Below are positions 51,187 through 61,042 of a stretch of DNA of 64,000 nucleotides, piece by piece. A program made the position numbers and the translations under genes. Every line of letters starts with the position of its first letter. The stretch's first letter is position 1. This stretch comes from Spodoptera frugiperda. Its lineage: Eukaryota > Arthropoda > Insecta > Lepidoptera > Noctuidae. The stretch is from assembly GCF_023101765.2 (NCBI RefSeq), contig NC_064234.1, forward strand, positions 682,001-746,000. The letters are read 5' to 3'. The notes under the pieces were generated by a model. It saw only the letters and a list, made by a program, of their open reading frames with translations. It did not search any database and had not been told where the DNA came from.

Positions 51187-51280
51187 AGGAGATACACAAG
51201 TTCATAGCAGAACAGCTGCAAACGTCGAGGGTCCCGCTCTGCATCAACCCGCAGTCCGCGGCGTTCAAGAGCTTCGCAAG
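51187..51280 (+). CDS. nmo: nemo/NLK exon: C-terminal extension
   Basis: Two bases complete Glu, then EIHKFIAEQLQTSRVPLCIN and PQSAAFKSFA, then AG of a split Ser codon. This is the conserved NLK C-terminal region involved in substrate and partner binding in the family. VPLCINPQSAAFKSF is essentially invariant from fly to human. Acceptor tttcag, donor gtaagg. Just beyond the donor is a short tandem repeat of accgcaacca. Confidence 0.97.
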
Positions 51281-53059
51281 GTAAGGCGCCGCCAACATCA
51301 ACCGCAACCAACCGCAACCAACCGACACTAGGTGATTTCTTTGCGATACGTAACCTAACACGCCTTAGCGACCACCCGCACCCCTATGAGCCACGCCGAT
51401 ACATACCAACACACGTGCAGACAACACTGTCTTATGAAACAAGTAAAAAAAATCTGTCAAGTAATCGTGCTGAAGCAACATTTTAGTATTTAAAGACTAA
51501 AATGCTGCTTCATTCTTTCTAGTTGCCATATTTGTATGATCAAAGTAATTTAGACGTTATTTATTCTGGTATTAGGTTGTTATTAAGTTGGTCCAGTGTT
51601 GTCTCCACGGCAGACGATGTTTACGATAATAAACCAGAGAAAGCAAACAGTCATCACAACTGAGTGTGGCACGGTGCGAGTTTGTTAGTGAGCAATAGCA
51701 CGTGTGTCGTGTCCCGTCATACATTGTGTATCCATAGCGCGCAGTGCGAGGCGGTGTATACTCCCTGCGCATGACTTGTTTTACTGTTGTTCTCACGTTA
51801 GTTCCCCGCGCTGCCAGCGCCCTCTGTATCACTTTCCGAGCATATCAACCCTCTTGAAATGGTGTCATCCCGCTTCAAGCACCGCTGTTCACCCGTACGG
51901 TAGTTTTAATTCTGCTTTTTTGTGTGTTTTGCGACAGCTCTAGGGCGGGTTCGAAAGCAAAAGTATGTTCCCCTTTCAAGACGGCGGCAAAATATCTACT
52001 GCTATCGCCCGTGATATTTCTGTGCGCTGCGTAGGAGCCCCGTAGCCCCGTAGCCCCGTAAGCGTCCGCACGCATGGTCCGACCCTCGGCGGCAACACGC
52101 ACTGCTCGATACCACTCGTGTTGTTGCTGTCGACCGTCGTCTACTTTCAAAAGGGTTGATCGTTAGATAGTGCTCGCTCCGTCCTTACGGTTCGGTTGCA
52201 GTGCATGCGTTTGTTAAGCTTTGTACTCGAGTTCGGTGGTTATACAAATACAAAAAGAAAATAAAACTAAACAACAAGCATGGAAGCAAATATAATAATT
52301 CATTGCTGTGCTCCAAAAATATTACACACAAAGAGATAACAGATTAAACAACTTTTTCTTTTTATCTACGGCCCGAACTCAAGTACAAGCCTATGATTGA
52401 CTTCTTCAAACTCGACAAAAAACACTAGTATCGATTTTGAAGAAATGCAGTACCAATGGTTGAATTTGATTTTGTACGATTTAGTTGGGTTTTGGCAGCC
52501 CTAGCAGAAGCGGTGTCTCTTGAAATATGGACTTTATTACAATAGTATACAGTTGATATTCAAGTGATGAGTTTCTGTTAGGGTTGCCTTGTAGTGCATG
52601 CGTAGAATGAGAGGTGCACTGTGCCAAGGTTGTGGTGATTTTCATTAATTTTTCAGTAGTTACTGTAGAGTTGGATTTGTGATGCAGTTTTGCTATAAGA
52701 TTTCTCTTTTATTATCATAGATTTTGTTCAAACAAATGATTAAATTGCATGTTGCTATGTGTGTTGGACTCAGGACTATTGATCGAGACTACCATTTTAG
52801 TTCAATATTAAGATTTTACCTTTTTTCTTTCTAAATAAAATTCGGAGCTGTTTCGGGCAGTGTAAAAACAGTTAGCCCTATTCTAAATATGATAAAACAC
52901 TAAATTGTTTTATATAAAAGTAAACCAACAATGTACAATAACGTGGTAAATAAAAGTAAAACATCAGTAAAAGTCCGACAGTAGGTCTTGAGTCCACTAC
53001 ACAAGCAAGTGGCGTGGGTGTGGGTACGTGTGACGTCATGACTAACGCAGCGCCCTCAG
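51281..53059 (+). other. nmo: nemo last intron (1.8 kb)
   Basis: Donor gtaagg, acceptor cgccctcag. It contains two tiny tandem repeats, accgcaacca at 51301-51326 and gccccgta three times near 52036-52062, and a moderately GC-rich segment at about 51700-52150. No exon or mobile element with clear ends. Confidence 0.8.
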
Positions 53060-53114
53060 CTCCACAGTGGCGCACCCGTCCGAGCTCCCCCCCTCGCCGC
53101 ACCACTGGGAATGA
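53060..53114 (+). CDS. nmo: nemo/NLK terminal coding exon and stop
   Basis: The first base completes Ser, then the exon reads STVAHPSELPPSPHHWE and TGA at 53112-53114. The ending SSTVAxPSExPPSPxxWE is the universal NLK C-terminus, so the 3' end of the gene is complete here. The acceptor cgccctcag is pyrimidine-rich. An ATG overlapping the stop (ATGA at 53111) begins an unrelated 67-codon frame to 53314, probably untranslated. The full coding part in the window is 375 codons plus stop. Confidence 0.98.
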
Positions 53115-53384
53115 CACAAGCGACGCGCTCTCAACCATCTACTCTAGCAAAACTCGACTCTAATTACAACGCAATAACGTCGACTATGGATCAGCAGTCG
53201 GCGATCGACCTCAATCAAGCGATTCTACACCTTAACACCGGAACGTTAGGTCGCTTCTCGACTGCCACCTCTATGGAACGATCGTTGGCACCTATCAAAC
53301 TCAAAACGACTTAACTGATAAGGTCGTCAAGCGATGTTTGACTTAAATAACTTTATCCTAAAGTCGGTTTTGGATTGCAGTCTT

Positions 53385-53658
53385 GGCGAACTCGTATGTT
53401 TGTTCCAGAAGCCAAGGTTCAATGACCTTCCACATAAGTTTGCATCAGTTTTGGTTTTTAAAATGTGATTCAGTAATCTGCTTTAAATATACATTGTAAT
53501 TAGATTGTAGGTAAATAAAACTAATGAAATATAGTAAGTGGTGATTTGATATAAAATGAATTGTTTTAAAATCCAAATACTGTGTACTGAGTAACTAATG
53601 TAAATTATTCTTGGCAAACTTATAAAATTACTGTATTTTATCAGCATACGAGTTCGCC
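53385..53658. repeat. Long-range inverted repeat in 3' region
   Basis: GGCGAACTCGTATG at 53385-53398 is the exact reverse complement of 53645-53658. The arms are 14 bp, separated by 246 bases. Similarity weakly continues outward (gtttg / caaac). It lies next to the hairpin at 53676-53763. Confidence 0.6.
53514..53519 (+). terminator. nmo: Candidate proximal polyadenylation signal
   Basis: AATAAA about 400 bases after the nemo stop codon. Such hexamers are common by chance in AT-rich sequence. Confidence 0.35.
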
Positions 53659-53675
53659 CAAACAGTTAAATGTAA

Positions 53676-53763
53676 ACTGGGATTTGAACTCTAGAAATTA
53701 TCACAAATATTGTACAGTCAATAATCCACCTTAATTCTTCATTAACAGAGTTCAAATCCCAGT
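53676..53763. repeat. 17-bp perfect inverted repeat (hairpin)
   Basis: ACTGGGATTTGAACTCT (53676-53692) pairs perfectly with AGAGTTCAAATCCCAGT (53747-53763), with a 54-base loop. If transcribed in the nemo 3' UTR it would form a stable stem. Confidence 0.85.
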
Positions 53764-54869
53764 AGCAGTCCACATGTCACGTAAATCGTTCCCAAAAAAA
53801 TATTATTTTGCTTTTATTTTGACTTTGAAAAAATTGAATTGTATAAATACCGCACCATACCTCATTGCTGTAACTAGAACGCGTTAAAACTTTAAAACAT
53901 TGCATTATTGATACATAATTATTATGTATATGTAAAATTTGTGGAAACTTCCATAGGTAATGCTATTGGGTAGACTATAGAAACGCGATATAATTAGTTG
54001 TATAGAAAAATATGGACAACCAAGTGACAAAATGGGCTTTATATTCTACAATAAGGTAGGTTGCCTACCGGTTTTAGTGAAAAATATAGTATTTTATAGA
54101 AAACTGTCATCTACCCAACTGTAAAACATTTGAATGGCGGGCTACCGTTTTATTGCTCAAAAGAGTGGGCTAATTAACAAGAGAACGGTTTGTCCAATCA
54201 CCGCAGTTGTCAAAAATGTATCCACCAATGGTGTGACACCTGCTAATTCCCTATTGGACGACATGACGTCCACACTAGTGCCATCTGGTGAGCATAAAAC
54301 GCTAGCTCCCATTGGTTGCGAGCGCGCATTTGTTGGGTAAAGTAAAATAACGCGACGCGATGTCACTACGTAATACTTAGGTCATCTGATGTGTGTACCG
54401 TAGCGAGTAGAGCTATGTGTGTAGACTAGTATGTGGAGCTGGTAAACTGGCAATGTGGAAGACGTAGGCAAAGGAAAGGATAAAATGTTGTTCGCAACAC
54501 TATTTTATACAACGAAACGTGTCGCCCTCGCGACCGGACGTAGCTAGGAAAGAGGAAAATGTGTAAAGAGACAAAATGATGGCAAGGCGTGGAAAAAGAT
54601 GGGAGGCGGGCAGGTCAATGACCCCCGCCTCGGAGAGTATATACAGTAAAGAGTCGCTTCGCGTAGTACTAGGTTATGTTTCATTTACCTCCGCGATTCC
54701 ATGTAATTGTAAGTGTGACGTAGTGTCAATGTGTGCCTGATTGTGTTTCTACGGACGTTGCAAGTTGCGAGCAATAAGTATTGCAATATTATATAACGCG
54801 TTACGACATTTCATTTTATTACTATCGATTTATTGATTTATTCTATGTGTTTCTTTTAATCTCCTTTTT

Positions 54870-54961
54870 AGGCCGTCTACACACAACAGTTTCATACTTA
54901 ATTCAGATTTCAGTTGTGTGCCAACAAGGGTCTCTTGCAAACTGTCGTGTGTAGCCGACCT
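54870..54961. mobile_element. 92-bp MITE with 23-bp imperfect TIRs
   Basis: The left end AGGCCGTCTACACACAACAGTTT and the right end AAACTGTCGTGTGTAGCCGACCT are inverted repeats matching at 20 of 23 positions. If the TIR is taken to begin at GGCCG, a TA lies on each side. There is no coding capacity. It sits within the probable nemo 3' UTR. Confidence 0.7.
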
Positions 54962-55623
54962 ATTGTGTATACTAAGCTTAATCCTAAACACCATTGTATG
55001 TAACATCGACTGAACATTTTTACGTAGTTAGGTTAGAATAGTGTTAGATATATTACAACTACTAATCTACTCGGCGATTATAAATAATTAAATAAAAAAA
55101 ATAATGTACGAATGAGGTTCACATACTATCATTGCAGTAGTGAGATATTTTATAGCAAAGTGTTTGTAAATGTATTTCAAGCATTTAATAGATATATTAG
55201 AGGTTTGACATTATTGTACTGAATTGAATGTGTTAGTGTGCGTGAATATTACGTCGTTTTCGTCTAATTATTGGCATTGGTAATCTTAAATGTGTACTGC
55301 GGCGTAGAAGTGTAGTCACCCATTGTCTCGACACTAAGAACAACACTATAGTTACTGTATTACGACAAACAACTGCTTTAAAACAACTGAAAACATACAG
55401 ACAATAATAAAACATGTCTTAATACAACGTGTGACTACATTCCTACGTCGTATCATTCAAAATTAATGTTTCCATTTAAGTTGTAAGTATGTATGTACTA
55501 TGTAGTTGTACTACAATCACGCTGCTAACATGTATAGCATAGACAGACTTCGTGTGAATGTCGCCAGACGTCGTAGCCTTAAAACTAGTTCAAAACTATA
55601 TAAAAGATAAAACAAAAAAACTT

Positions 55624-57484
55624 TGTAAATAAATGCATAGTATTAATGTTAGTCTAGTTTGGTATGGGATGTATTCCGATGTAGCAAGCCCACAACTAGT
55701 AGGTTTGTCTTACAATACCCTTATTATGAGTTTGCTGTACGTTGAGCGATAACGAAACGTTGGTTGTTTCATTGGCTCCGGCCAATCAGAGCGCCGAACG
55801 CGCTCTCGTTTCAATCTCGTTCAACGTAAAATAAATTCGTACTAAGGGTACAGACCGCTGCACGACTTGAAAAACTTATCAAAGATTCAATATCACACTT
55901 TTATTCACTCAACATTTCCCCATTCGGGTGCAAAATTATACAGTTCTATGTTTTTGACTAAATTACACACCAAACTATCCGTTATTACAAAGCTATAAAG
56001 TTTGTTTTTATTTGTCACTCCTATTTTAAGATAGTTGTGGTTAGGTTGAATAATTTTAAAGTCGTGCAGCGATTTGAATAAGACCTCGATGGTACAAAGG
56101 AGGAGTGCTTGCAATTTGCGGGTTTTAGCTGTCACACATACTATATAAGATAGAAATTTTGGGTGTAGTGTTAATTAATCAAATCTAAATTCATGGATAT
56201 TGGAAAAGCATCTATTATCTACATCGACGCAACTTATGTACAAAATGTATGAAAGGTTTTATTCAATCATTTCAAGATATAACAGTTTGATTTAAACATA
56301 GGGAACAGATGTATTTGTGTGTGACAGCTAGAACATCGCTCGAGCCTCGACGGACCCACCTTGCCTTATCTCAGATAACTGTCACTGTGATCCGTTTACG
56401 CGTAGTTTTTGGAGCCCCGCAACCCCTCACCCCGCACTATGTGTACTGTACATACGAGTGGTCGTTAGCTAATTATTGTCATTGGTTTAATAGAAATTTG
56501 CTTAATTATATAACTGCTGTATAGGTATACGTGTCCTCCGGTCAAGTTGATTGTATGTAAATAAGGTTAGTCAGTAGGTGAATATTGTCTCAGTAGTTGC
56601 GGAGTGGATGGAATTGTATCACTGTAAATGGGAAATTGTATGGACATTTAGTATTCGATTAATGAAATCTGAAGAGACAAGTGTATGCACATTTGATCCA
56701 CAATCTGCGACTCGTGGCCGTGACGGAGGACGTAGTCGCCCGTGCGACTAGCGGACAGTATTGCGGCGCCTACACGAACACGCTTCTTATTTTATGTAAT
56801 TGTACGTATTGCGTTTCCAGACTTTCAGAGATCTCGTATTATTTTAAGTTTTAAGTACACGACTGTTCATTTACACAAGTGATCTTTAGTTGGTAGGACA
56901 ACACGTTTGTATTCTTCTTTGTACCCTGCGGCCAGTCAGCCAAGGCTTTTCTTAATTTTAAGTGATCGCACACTCGAATGCGCCCGCGCACGCGGACGGC
57001 TTCGCACTATCTTTACGTTTCGTGTAAATACTAGTGGTAAAGCGGTAAGACTTAGTTTTCGTGTTAACATTAGGTCGCGTCATTTCTTAGTTTGTGTTCA
57101 ATAATCCCATATTAATTTTGTATTATAATAATTTCCACAATATATAAAAAAGTAAAAAAAAAAATACAAAATATGAAAATGATTTGTATCCTTCGTTTTA
57201 TGATTATGACATTTGATTTAATTACTATTATTACCAGTCGTAATGTAAATAGTACTTTGTGCACTGATAGTCTTGTTTAAGTTAATTTTAGATATTAATT
57301 AAATGGCTGTATCGATTCTCTTTATGTATAGCCCAAACAACGTTCACTATAAGACTTAGTAGAAATGTTTCCTTTGCGGTATTGTCCCTTAACATGTGTA
57401 ATGTATAGTTATGGTTTTAGTTAACATTTAGTATTGTGATTTAGTTTGTTGATTCAGCGACCCAGAGACAATGTAATGTAAATA
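55624..57484 (+). promoter_or_regulatory. nmo: Cluster of five Pumilio-type UGUAAAUA motifs
   Basis: TGTAAATA occurs at 55624, 56556, 57023, 57244 and 57477 on the sense strand. This octamer is the canonical core bound by Pumilio/PUF proteins in 3' UTRs. Elsewhere in the window I noticed it only about once per several kilobases. The cluster fits a long regulated 3' UTR but does not prove binding. Confidence 0.4.
55716..55850. mobile_element. 135-bp MITE with about 44-bp imperfect TIRs
   Basis: Starts TACCCTTATTATGAGTTTGC, continues TGTACGTTGAGCGATAACG and ends ...CGTTCAACGTAAAATAAATT, CGTACTAAGGGTA. The ends are long imperfect inverted repeats. The centre holds ATTGG...CCAAT and palindromic GC motifs, so the single strand folds almost completely. 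It lies in the probable nemo 3' UTR and contributes an AATAAA at 55830-55835. Confidence 0.75.
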
Positions 57485-57870
57485 TATGATACGTGTTTCT
57501 GTCCTGTACGGAGTTAGTTGCATTTTACCATTGTTGCGAACTGCCAAAACTATTGTAATAATTTTGTAGCGCCGTGCGACACTGCACCACATAGCACACA
57601 CCGTCGAATGAGAGCGATGGAGATTTTGATCCAAACACTTCCATTTTACGTAATTATCAATAGCATTTTAGTAATTTGTGTTTTGTATTTGCTCAAATTG
57701 CTATAAATATTGCCTGTTAATGTGAATCAGAATTTCTATCAGTTCTATGTTCTGTTTAGTACAGTATTTGTATTTCGTGTGTAATTAGAACGTGATGCGC
57801 TGTGGTGCGTGGCGTACGCGCGGGTAGTGAGCCGGGGTAGCGACGGACGCCCGGCTCGCGACACTGTAAC

Positions 57871-57876
57871 AATAAA
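57871..57876 (+). terminator. nmo: Candidate distal polyadenylation signal of nemo
   Basis: AATAAA following a GC-rich segment, with T-rich sequence (ttttattttac) 25-35 bases downstream as expected for a cleavage region. It is the last good signal before the repeat-rich intergenic DNA. Confidence 0.5.
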
Positions 57877-58251
57877 CTACTGCATAATTATATCTATGAC
57901 TTTTATTTTACACCTAAACTAGAAGTAGATCCCCAATTCCTATTATAAAGCTTGTATCTTATCTCTAAAGGGGATGGTAAAGGTTCCTACAGGACCTATA
58001 TTTGCGTAGAATATCTACAACAGCCCGAGACAGTGCAGCCCTGGACTCTGACTGTTTTCCATAAGAGGGTTCGTTATAATTTCCTCAGTCGATACAACGG
58101 GTTGGAGATTGCCATTTAACAAATTCAAATTTATCAGCGAGCGGTGCTAGCCCGACCCAGAGACTGTAGTCTCTGAGTCAATTCTTACAACATTATAAAA
58201 AAAATTAGTATAAAGCAAGAAATTAAATTACATTTTGTATGGCAATCTCAT

Positions 58252-58429
58252 TATCTTACTAATATTATAAATACTGCAGTTTGTGTATGTAGGTTACTCT
58301 ATCACTTCAAAACTACTGTAGGGACCATGGGTTGAAAATTTGGGACAAAAGTAGATTACGGTCTGGAATAACACATTGGCTACTTTTTATCCCAAGAGAA
58401 TGCGAGCTTTTAACCGCTAAAGCTAGTAG
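58252..58429 (+). repeat. Dispersed lepidopteran repeat (SINE/RTE-type tail), plus orientation
   Basis: Starts CTTACTAATATTATAAATAC, contains GTTTGTGTATGTAGGTTACTC and ACACATTGGCTACTTTTTAT, and ends CTAAAGCTAGTA. It has the same architecture as 41728-41915 in the opposite orientation and is diverged from it. No ORF. Confidence 0.75.
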
Positions 58430-58603
58430 ACTGGTGCGAACGATGACGTTTTCTAATCTGCAGTGAATTAGTATACCAAGATAAGAACCATTACGGAAAC
58501 ATATTAACGTTCAGGTCGGATAGATATCAAAAAGGTCAAGAGCAAGTTCTAACATACCTAGTACTTCGTAATATGATAGGTAACGGTAAAACCGAGAAAT
58601 CGA

Positions 58604-58718
58604 GGGGTGAATAGGTACACGAATGGGGTGAATAGATGAACGGACATGTTTCCAACGTTTATTTATTCACCCCGTTCCTGTATTAATTAATATTAATACA
58701 GTGTATTGTTTTCACCCC
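58604..58718. repeat. GGGGTGAATA inverted-repeat cluster with central hairpin
   Basis: GGGGTGAATA at 58604 and 58625 faces TATTCACCCC at 58664 and TTCACCCC at 58711. Between the last two is a perfect hairpin, CTGTATTAAT-TAAT-ATTAATACAG (58678-58701). It looks like a small foldback element; ends and target duplication are unclear. Confidence 0.55.
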
Positions 58719-59025
58719 TTAAATTCTATTTACCCAGTTCTACGGAACACCTTTCATTTCTTTCATGTAGAGTAGTTCAGATTAGGTACCGTTAATTTAT
58801 TTAGAAAAATTGAGTTTTCTTGGAATATTTCTCTAGAGGTTTACTTAGTAACATTTTAAAGTGGCGTGACTTGATATCATTTATTATTTTATTAATAAAA
58901 TTAATAAAACCCAATTTTCTAAGAAATAGTAACGCCCAATCTGTTAATATTTTTCGCAAATTGACGCACGGGCCGGGTCCGACTTGGGAATTCCATAATT
59001 TCCGAGTATTCATATAATTAATCAA

Positions 59026-59067
59026 GATCGGGCGATCGACTAGTGCACTTTAGTCGATCGCCCGGTC
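59026..59067. repeat. GC-rich near-perfect hairpin
   Basis: GATCGGGCGATCGACTA at 59026-59042 pairs with TAGTCGATCGCCCGGTC at 59051-59067 at all but one position, which can form a G:U pair in RNA. The loop is eight bases (GTGCACTT). It is highly GC-rich in an AT-rich setting, about 0.4 kb upstream of a putative promoter. Confidence 0.85.
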
Positions 59068-59438
59068 TTTACTCGGCTCGGCTCGGCAACTCAACATAAT
59101 TAATAACTGAAATTACTATATAAGTTTTAAAAAATTAATAAACATGGTAAATATCCCGTATTAAGTTCTAATGATATTGAAGTTACTAGTTAATCACCGC
59201 ATAACCTACTACCAATGACCTGCCCTCGCAAATATTGGGCGCTAGTCCGCGACAATTTTTCAAAAAAGTCTAGAAGCCTAACAAATATCTCAAAAAAATC
59301 AAAATTGGTCGACTATCGTTTACGCATAATGCCAAAGGAAATTAAGATTATTTTTTATATATCTTTTTTATTTATATATAAGACACAGATGTTTGTGCTT
59401 TTATTATCTTAATTGCTTATATAGGTACTGAGTATAAT

Positions 59439-59446
59439 TATAAATA
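59439..59446 (+). promoter_or_regulatory. Putative TATA box of downstream gene
   Basis: TATAAATA lies 91 bases before the ATG at 59530, which would put transcription start near 59470. A second TATA-like string (TATATAAA, 59513-59520) is too close to that ATG to direct it. This is sequence inspection only. Confidence 0.35.
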
Positions 59447-59529
59447 ATATACTTATCATTGGTCTGGAGTTGTTTGTACCTAGCGCATCTCGCGACCAGT
59501 CGTTTCTGAACATATATAAATATTTCAAA

Positions 59530-59569
59530 ATGAAGAACTGTGTGATTCTAGTGCTCTGTTTTGTATTCT
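59530..59569 (+). CDS. Putative first coding exon of a secreted protein
   Basis: ATG followed by MKNCVILVLCFVF and one extra base, then a consensus donor gtaagt at 59570. A very short first exon encoding Met-Lys and a hydrophobic core is typical of small insect secreted proteins such as cuticle proteins and immune peptides, because the signal peptide is often split after the first exon. Upstream sequence gives a TATA box and an AT-rich leader ending caaaATG. The rest of the gene is not visible: the intron begins with a Helitron 20 bases in, and no matching exon was found before 64000. Function is unknown, and it could be chance. Confidence 0.4.
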
Positions 59570-59689
59570 GTAAGTACACTTTTTTTAATCTCTATATATA
59601 AAAATCAATTGCTGTTCGTTAGTCTCGCTAAAACTCGAGAACGGATAGACCGATTTGGCAAATTTTGGTCTTGAATTATTTATATAAAT

Positions 59690-61042
59690 CGACACCAGAA
59701 ATTTATACTACGCTAACTCGAAATTTGGAAAAAACTTTTTTTATGCCAAGTTGCTTAAAATGTGTGTTTACATACGTAATAAAAAAATTGAGAAGAAATA
59801 TGCAAAAATAAGAAAGTTACAAATCTTATAAAACGCTAAGTAAAGGTACTTTTTGAAATCACTCGATTTATATTACGCCAACTATTATTAGCGGAGTGTG
59901 CGCGCGGATCACTTTGGTCAAAGTCCGTGCAACACTGCACTAACTCATAGTTAGCGTAGTTTAGTGCGTTCGTGTGTATACTTGTTCGTTTGTAAAATGA
60001 ACGACTTAGCGACTTTTACATAGTACAGTAGAGTCCGTTTATAATGACATCGAAAGGAATTGACAAACACGTCATAATAAGCGGACGTCATACAAAGCGT
60101 TATGTATAAATGAAAATCTTTTTTATGTAAATATGTATGTATTAAGTATTTTAATACAGAAACATAGTATATTTGCATATGTGTAAGACCATATTAAATC
60201 AAAATCAAAATTGCACGTAATCAGCAGATTATTATAATAACACATACAAGTGTATTTTTTATTGTAAGTAATCTGTAATTTTTGTCTGCTTTTGTTTCTT
60301 CATTTTATTGTAAAAACAGACTCTCACACTATTGTGTATAGAAGACATAGCTATGGTCAATTACTCACTGAGATTCAAAACAAAAACTAGGCACGTGCCG
60401 AACGTCGTCGGGAATTAACGAACATTATTGAAGGTAAAGAATCGTGCCGGTCATTATAACCGGACATAATTTATTAAAAATGGGTCATATAAAGCGGCAT
60501 GTCACTGTAAGGGAAGTCATTATATCCGACTTTTTTATAAAGAATTTTATATGAAAACCAAACTTCGTCATGCAATTACGTTATAATAACCGGTTGGTCA
60601 ATATAGGCGGAGTCATAATAAACGGATTCTTCTGTAAATACTTATGTATTAACGTATTAATTAGTTTATTAATGGTACGTTGACTATTCTTTTTGTAAGT
60701 AAGTACCTGTTCTTTATAAAATATTGAAATATGCATCAGATGATTGATCATGCACTACGACGTCCCATACTACACTACGCTAACATAAGTTAGACGTGTA
60801 TAAGATGTAATTTTTTTTTGATGAATTACGTTTATATACGGCTAACTTGCACTAAATCAAAAAATAGAAATAAATAAGGAAATATAAATATGAGATATTA
60901 CAATGAATAAATTAAATATTAAGTAATACCAAATTTCAAAAAAGTATCTTAATTAATGTAAAAGTTATCACGTTTTTCCCTTTAAACGCCTCTACTGTAA
61001 AGTACGCTTTTTGAGTTAGCGCAGTATAAATTGCTGGTGTCG
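59690..61042. mobile_element. DNA transposon with 34-bp TIRs nested in the Helitron
   Basis: The left end CGACACCAGAAATTTATACT, CGCTAACTC... (59690-59723) matches the reverse complement of 61009-61042 at 31 of 34 positions. AAAT flanks both sides (59686-59689 and 61043-61046), consistent with a four-base target duplication. Variants of TACGCTAACT recur inside in both orientations as possible subterminal sites. There is no transposase ORF. It is itself interrupted by the element at 60026-60634. Confidence 0.8.
60026..60634. mobile_element. Pogo/Tigger-like non-autonomous element, innermost insertion
   Basis: The ends CAGTAGAGTCCGTTTATAAT(GAC) and GTCATAATAAACGGATTCTT(CTG) are inverted repeats, and TA flanks both (60024-60025 and 60635-60636). 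CAGTAGA-type TIRs with TA target duplication are typical of the pogo/Tigger group. The motif GTCATTATAACCGGA and close variants recurs about eight times in both orientations (for example 60071, 60450, 60515, 60579, 60612). No transposase is encoded. Confidence 0.8.

Larger units (their letters stand above)
53115..57890 (+). other. nmo: Probable nemo 3' UTR (about 4.8 kb)
   Basis: Contiguous with the stop codon, with no convincing ORF or promoter for another gene. A canonical AATAAA at 57871-57876 in a less AT-rich setting is a good candidate for the distal polyadenylation site. AATAAA also occurs at 53514-53519, about 400 bases after the stop, and could give a short form. The region contains inverted repeats, two MITEs and a cluster of UGUAAAUA motifs. 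The true 3' end cannot be fixed without transcript data. Confidence 0.55.
57891..59438. other. Intergenic region with dispersed repeats
   Basis: Between the presumed end of nemo and the putative promoter at 59439. It contains the repeat at 58252-58429, a GGGGTGAATA inverted-repeat cluster and a strong hairpin, each listed. No coding sequence is recognised. Confidence 0.6.

Noticed and set aside
59513..59520. Second TATA-like string as promoter of the putative secreted-protein gene
   Set aside because: It lies about 10 bases before the ATG, so transcription from it would start after the initiation codon.
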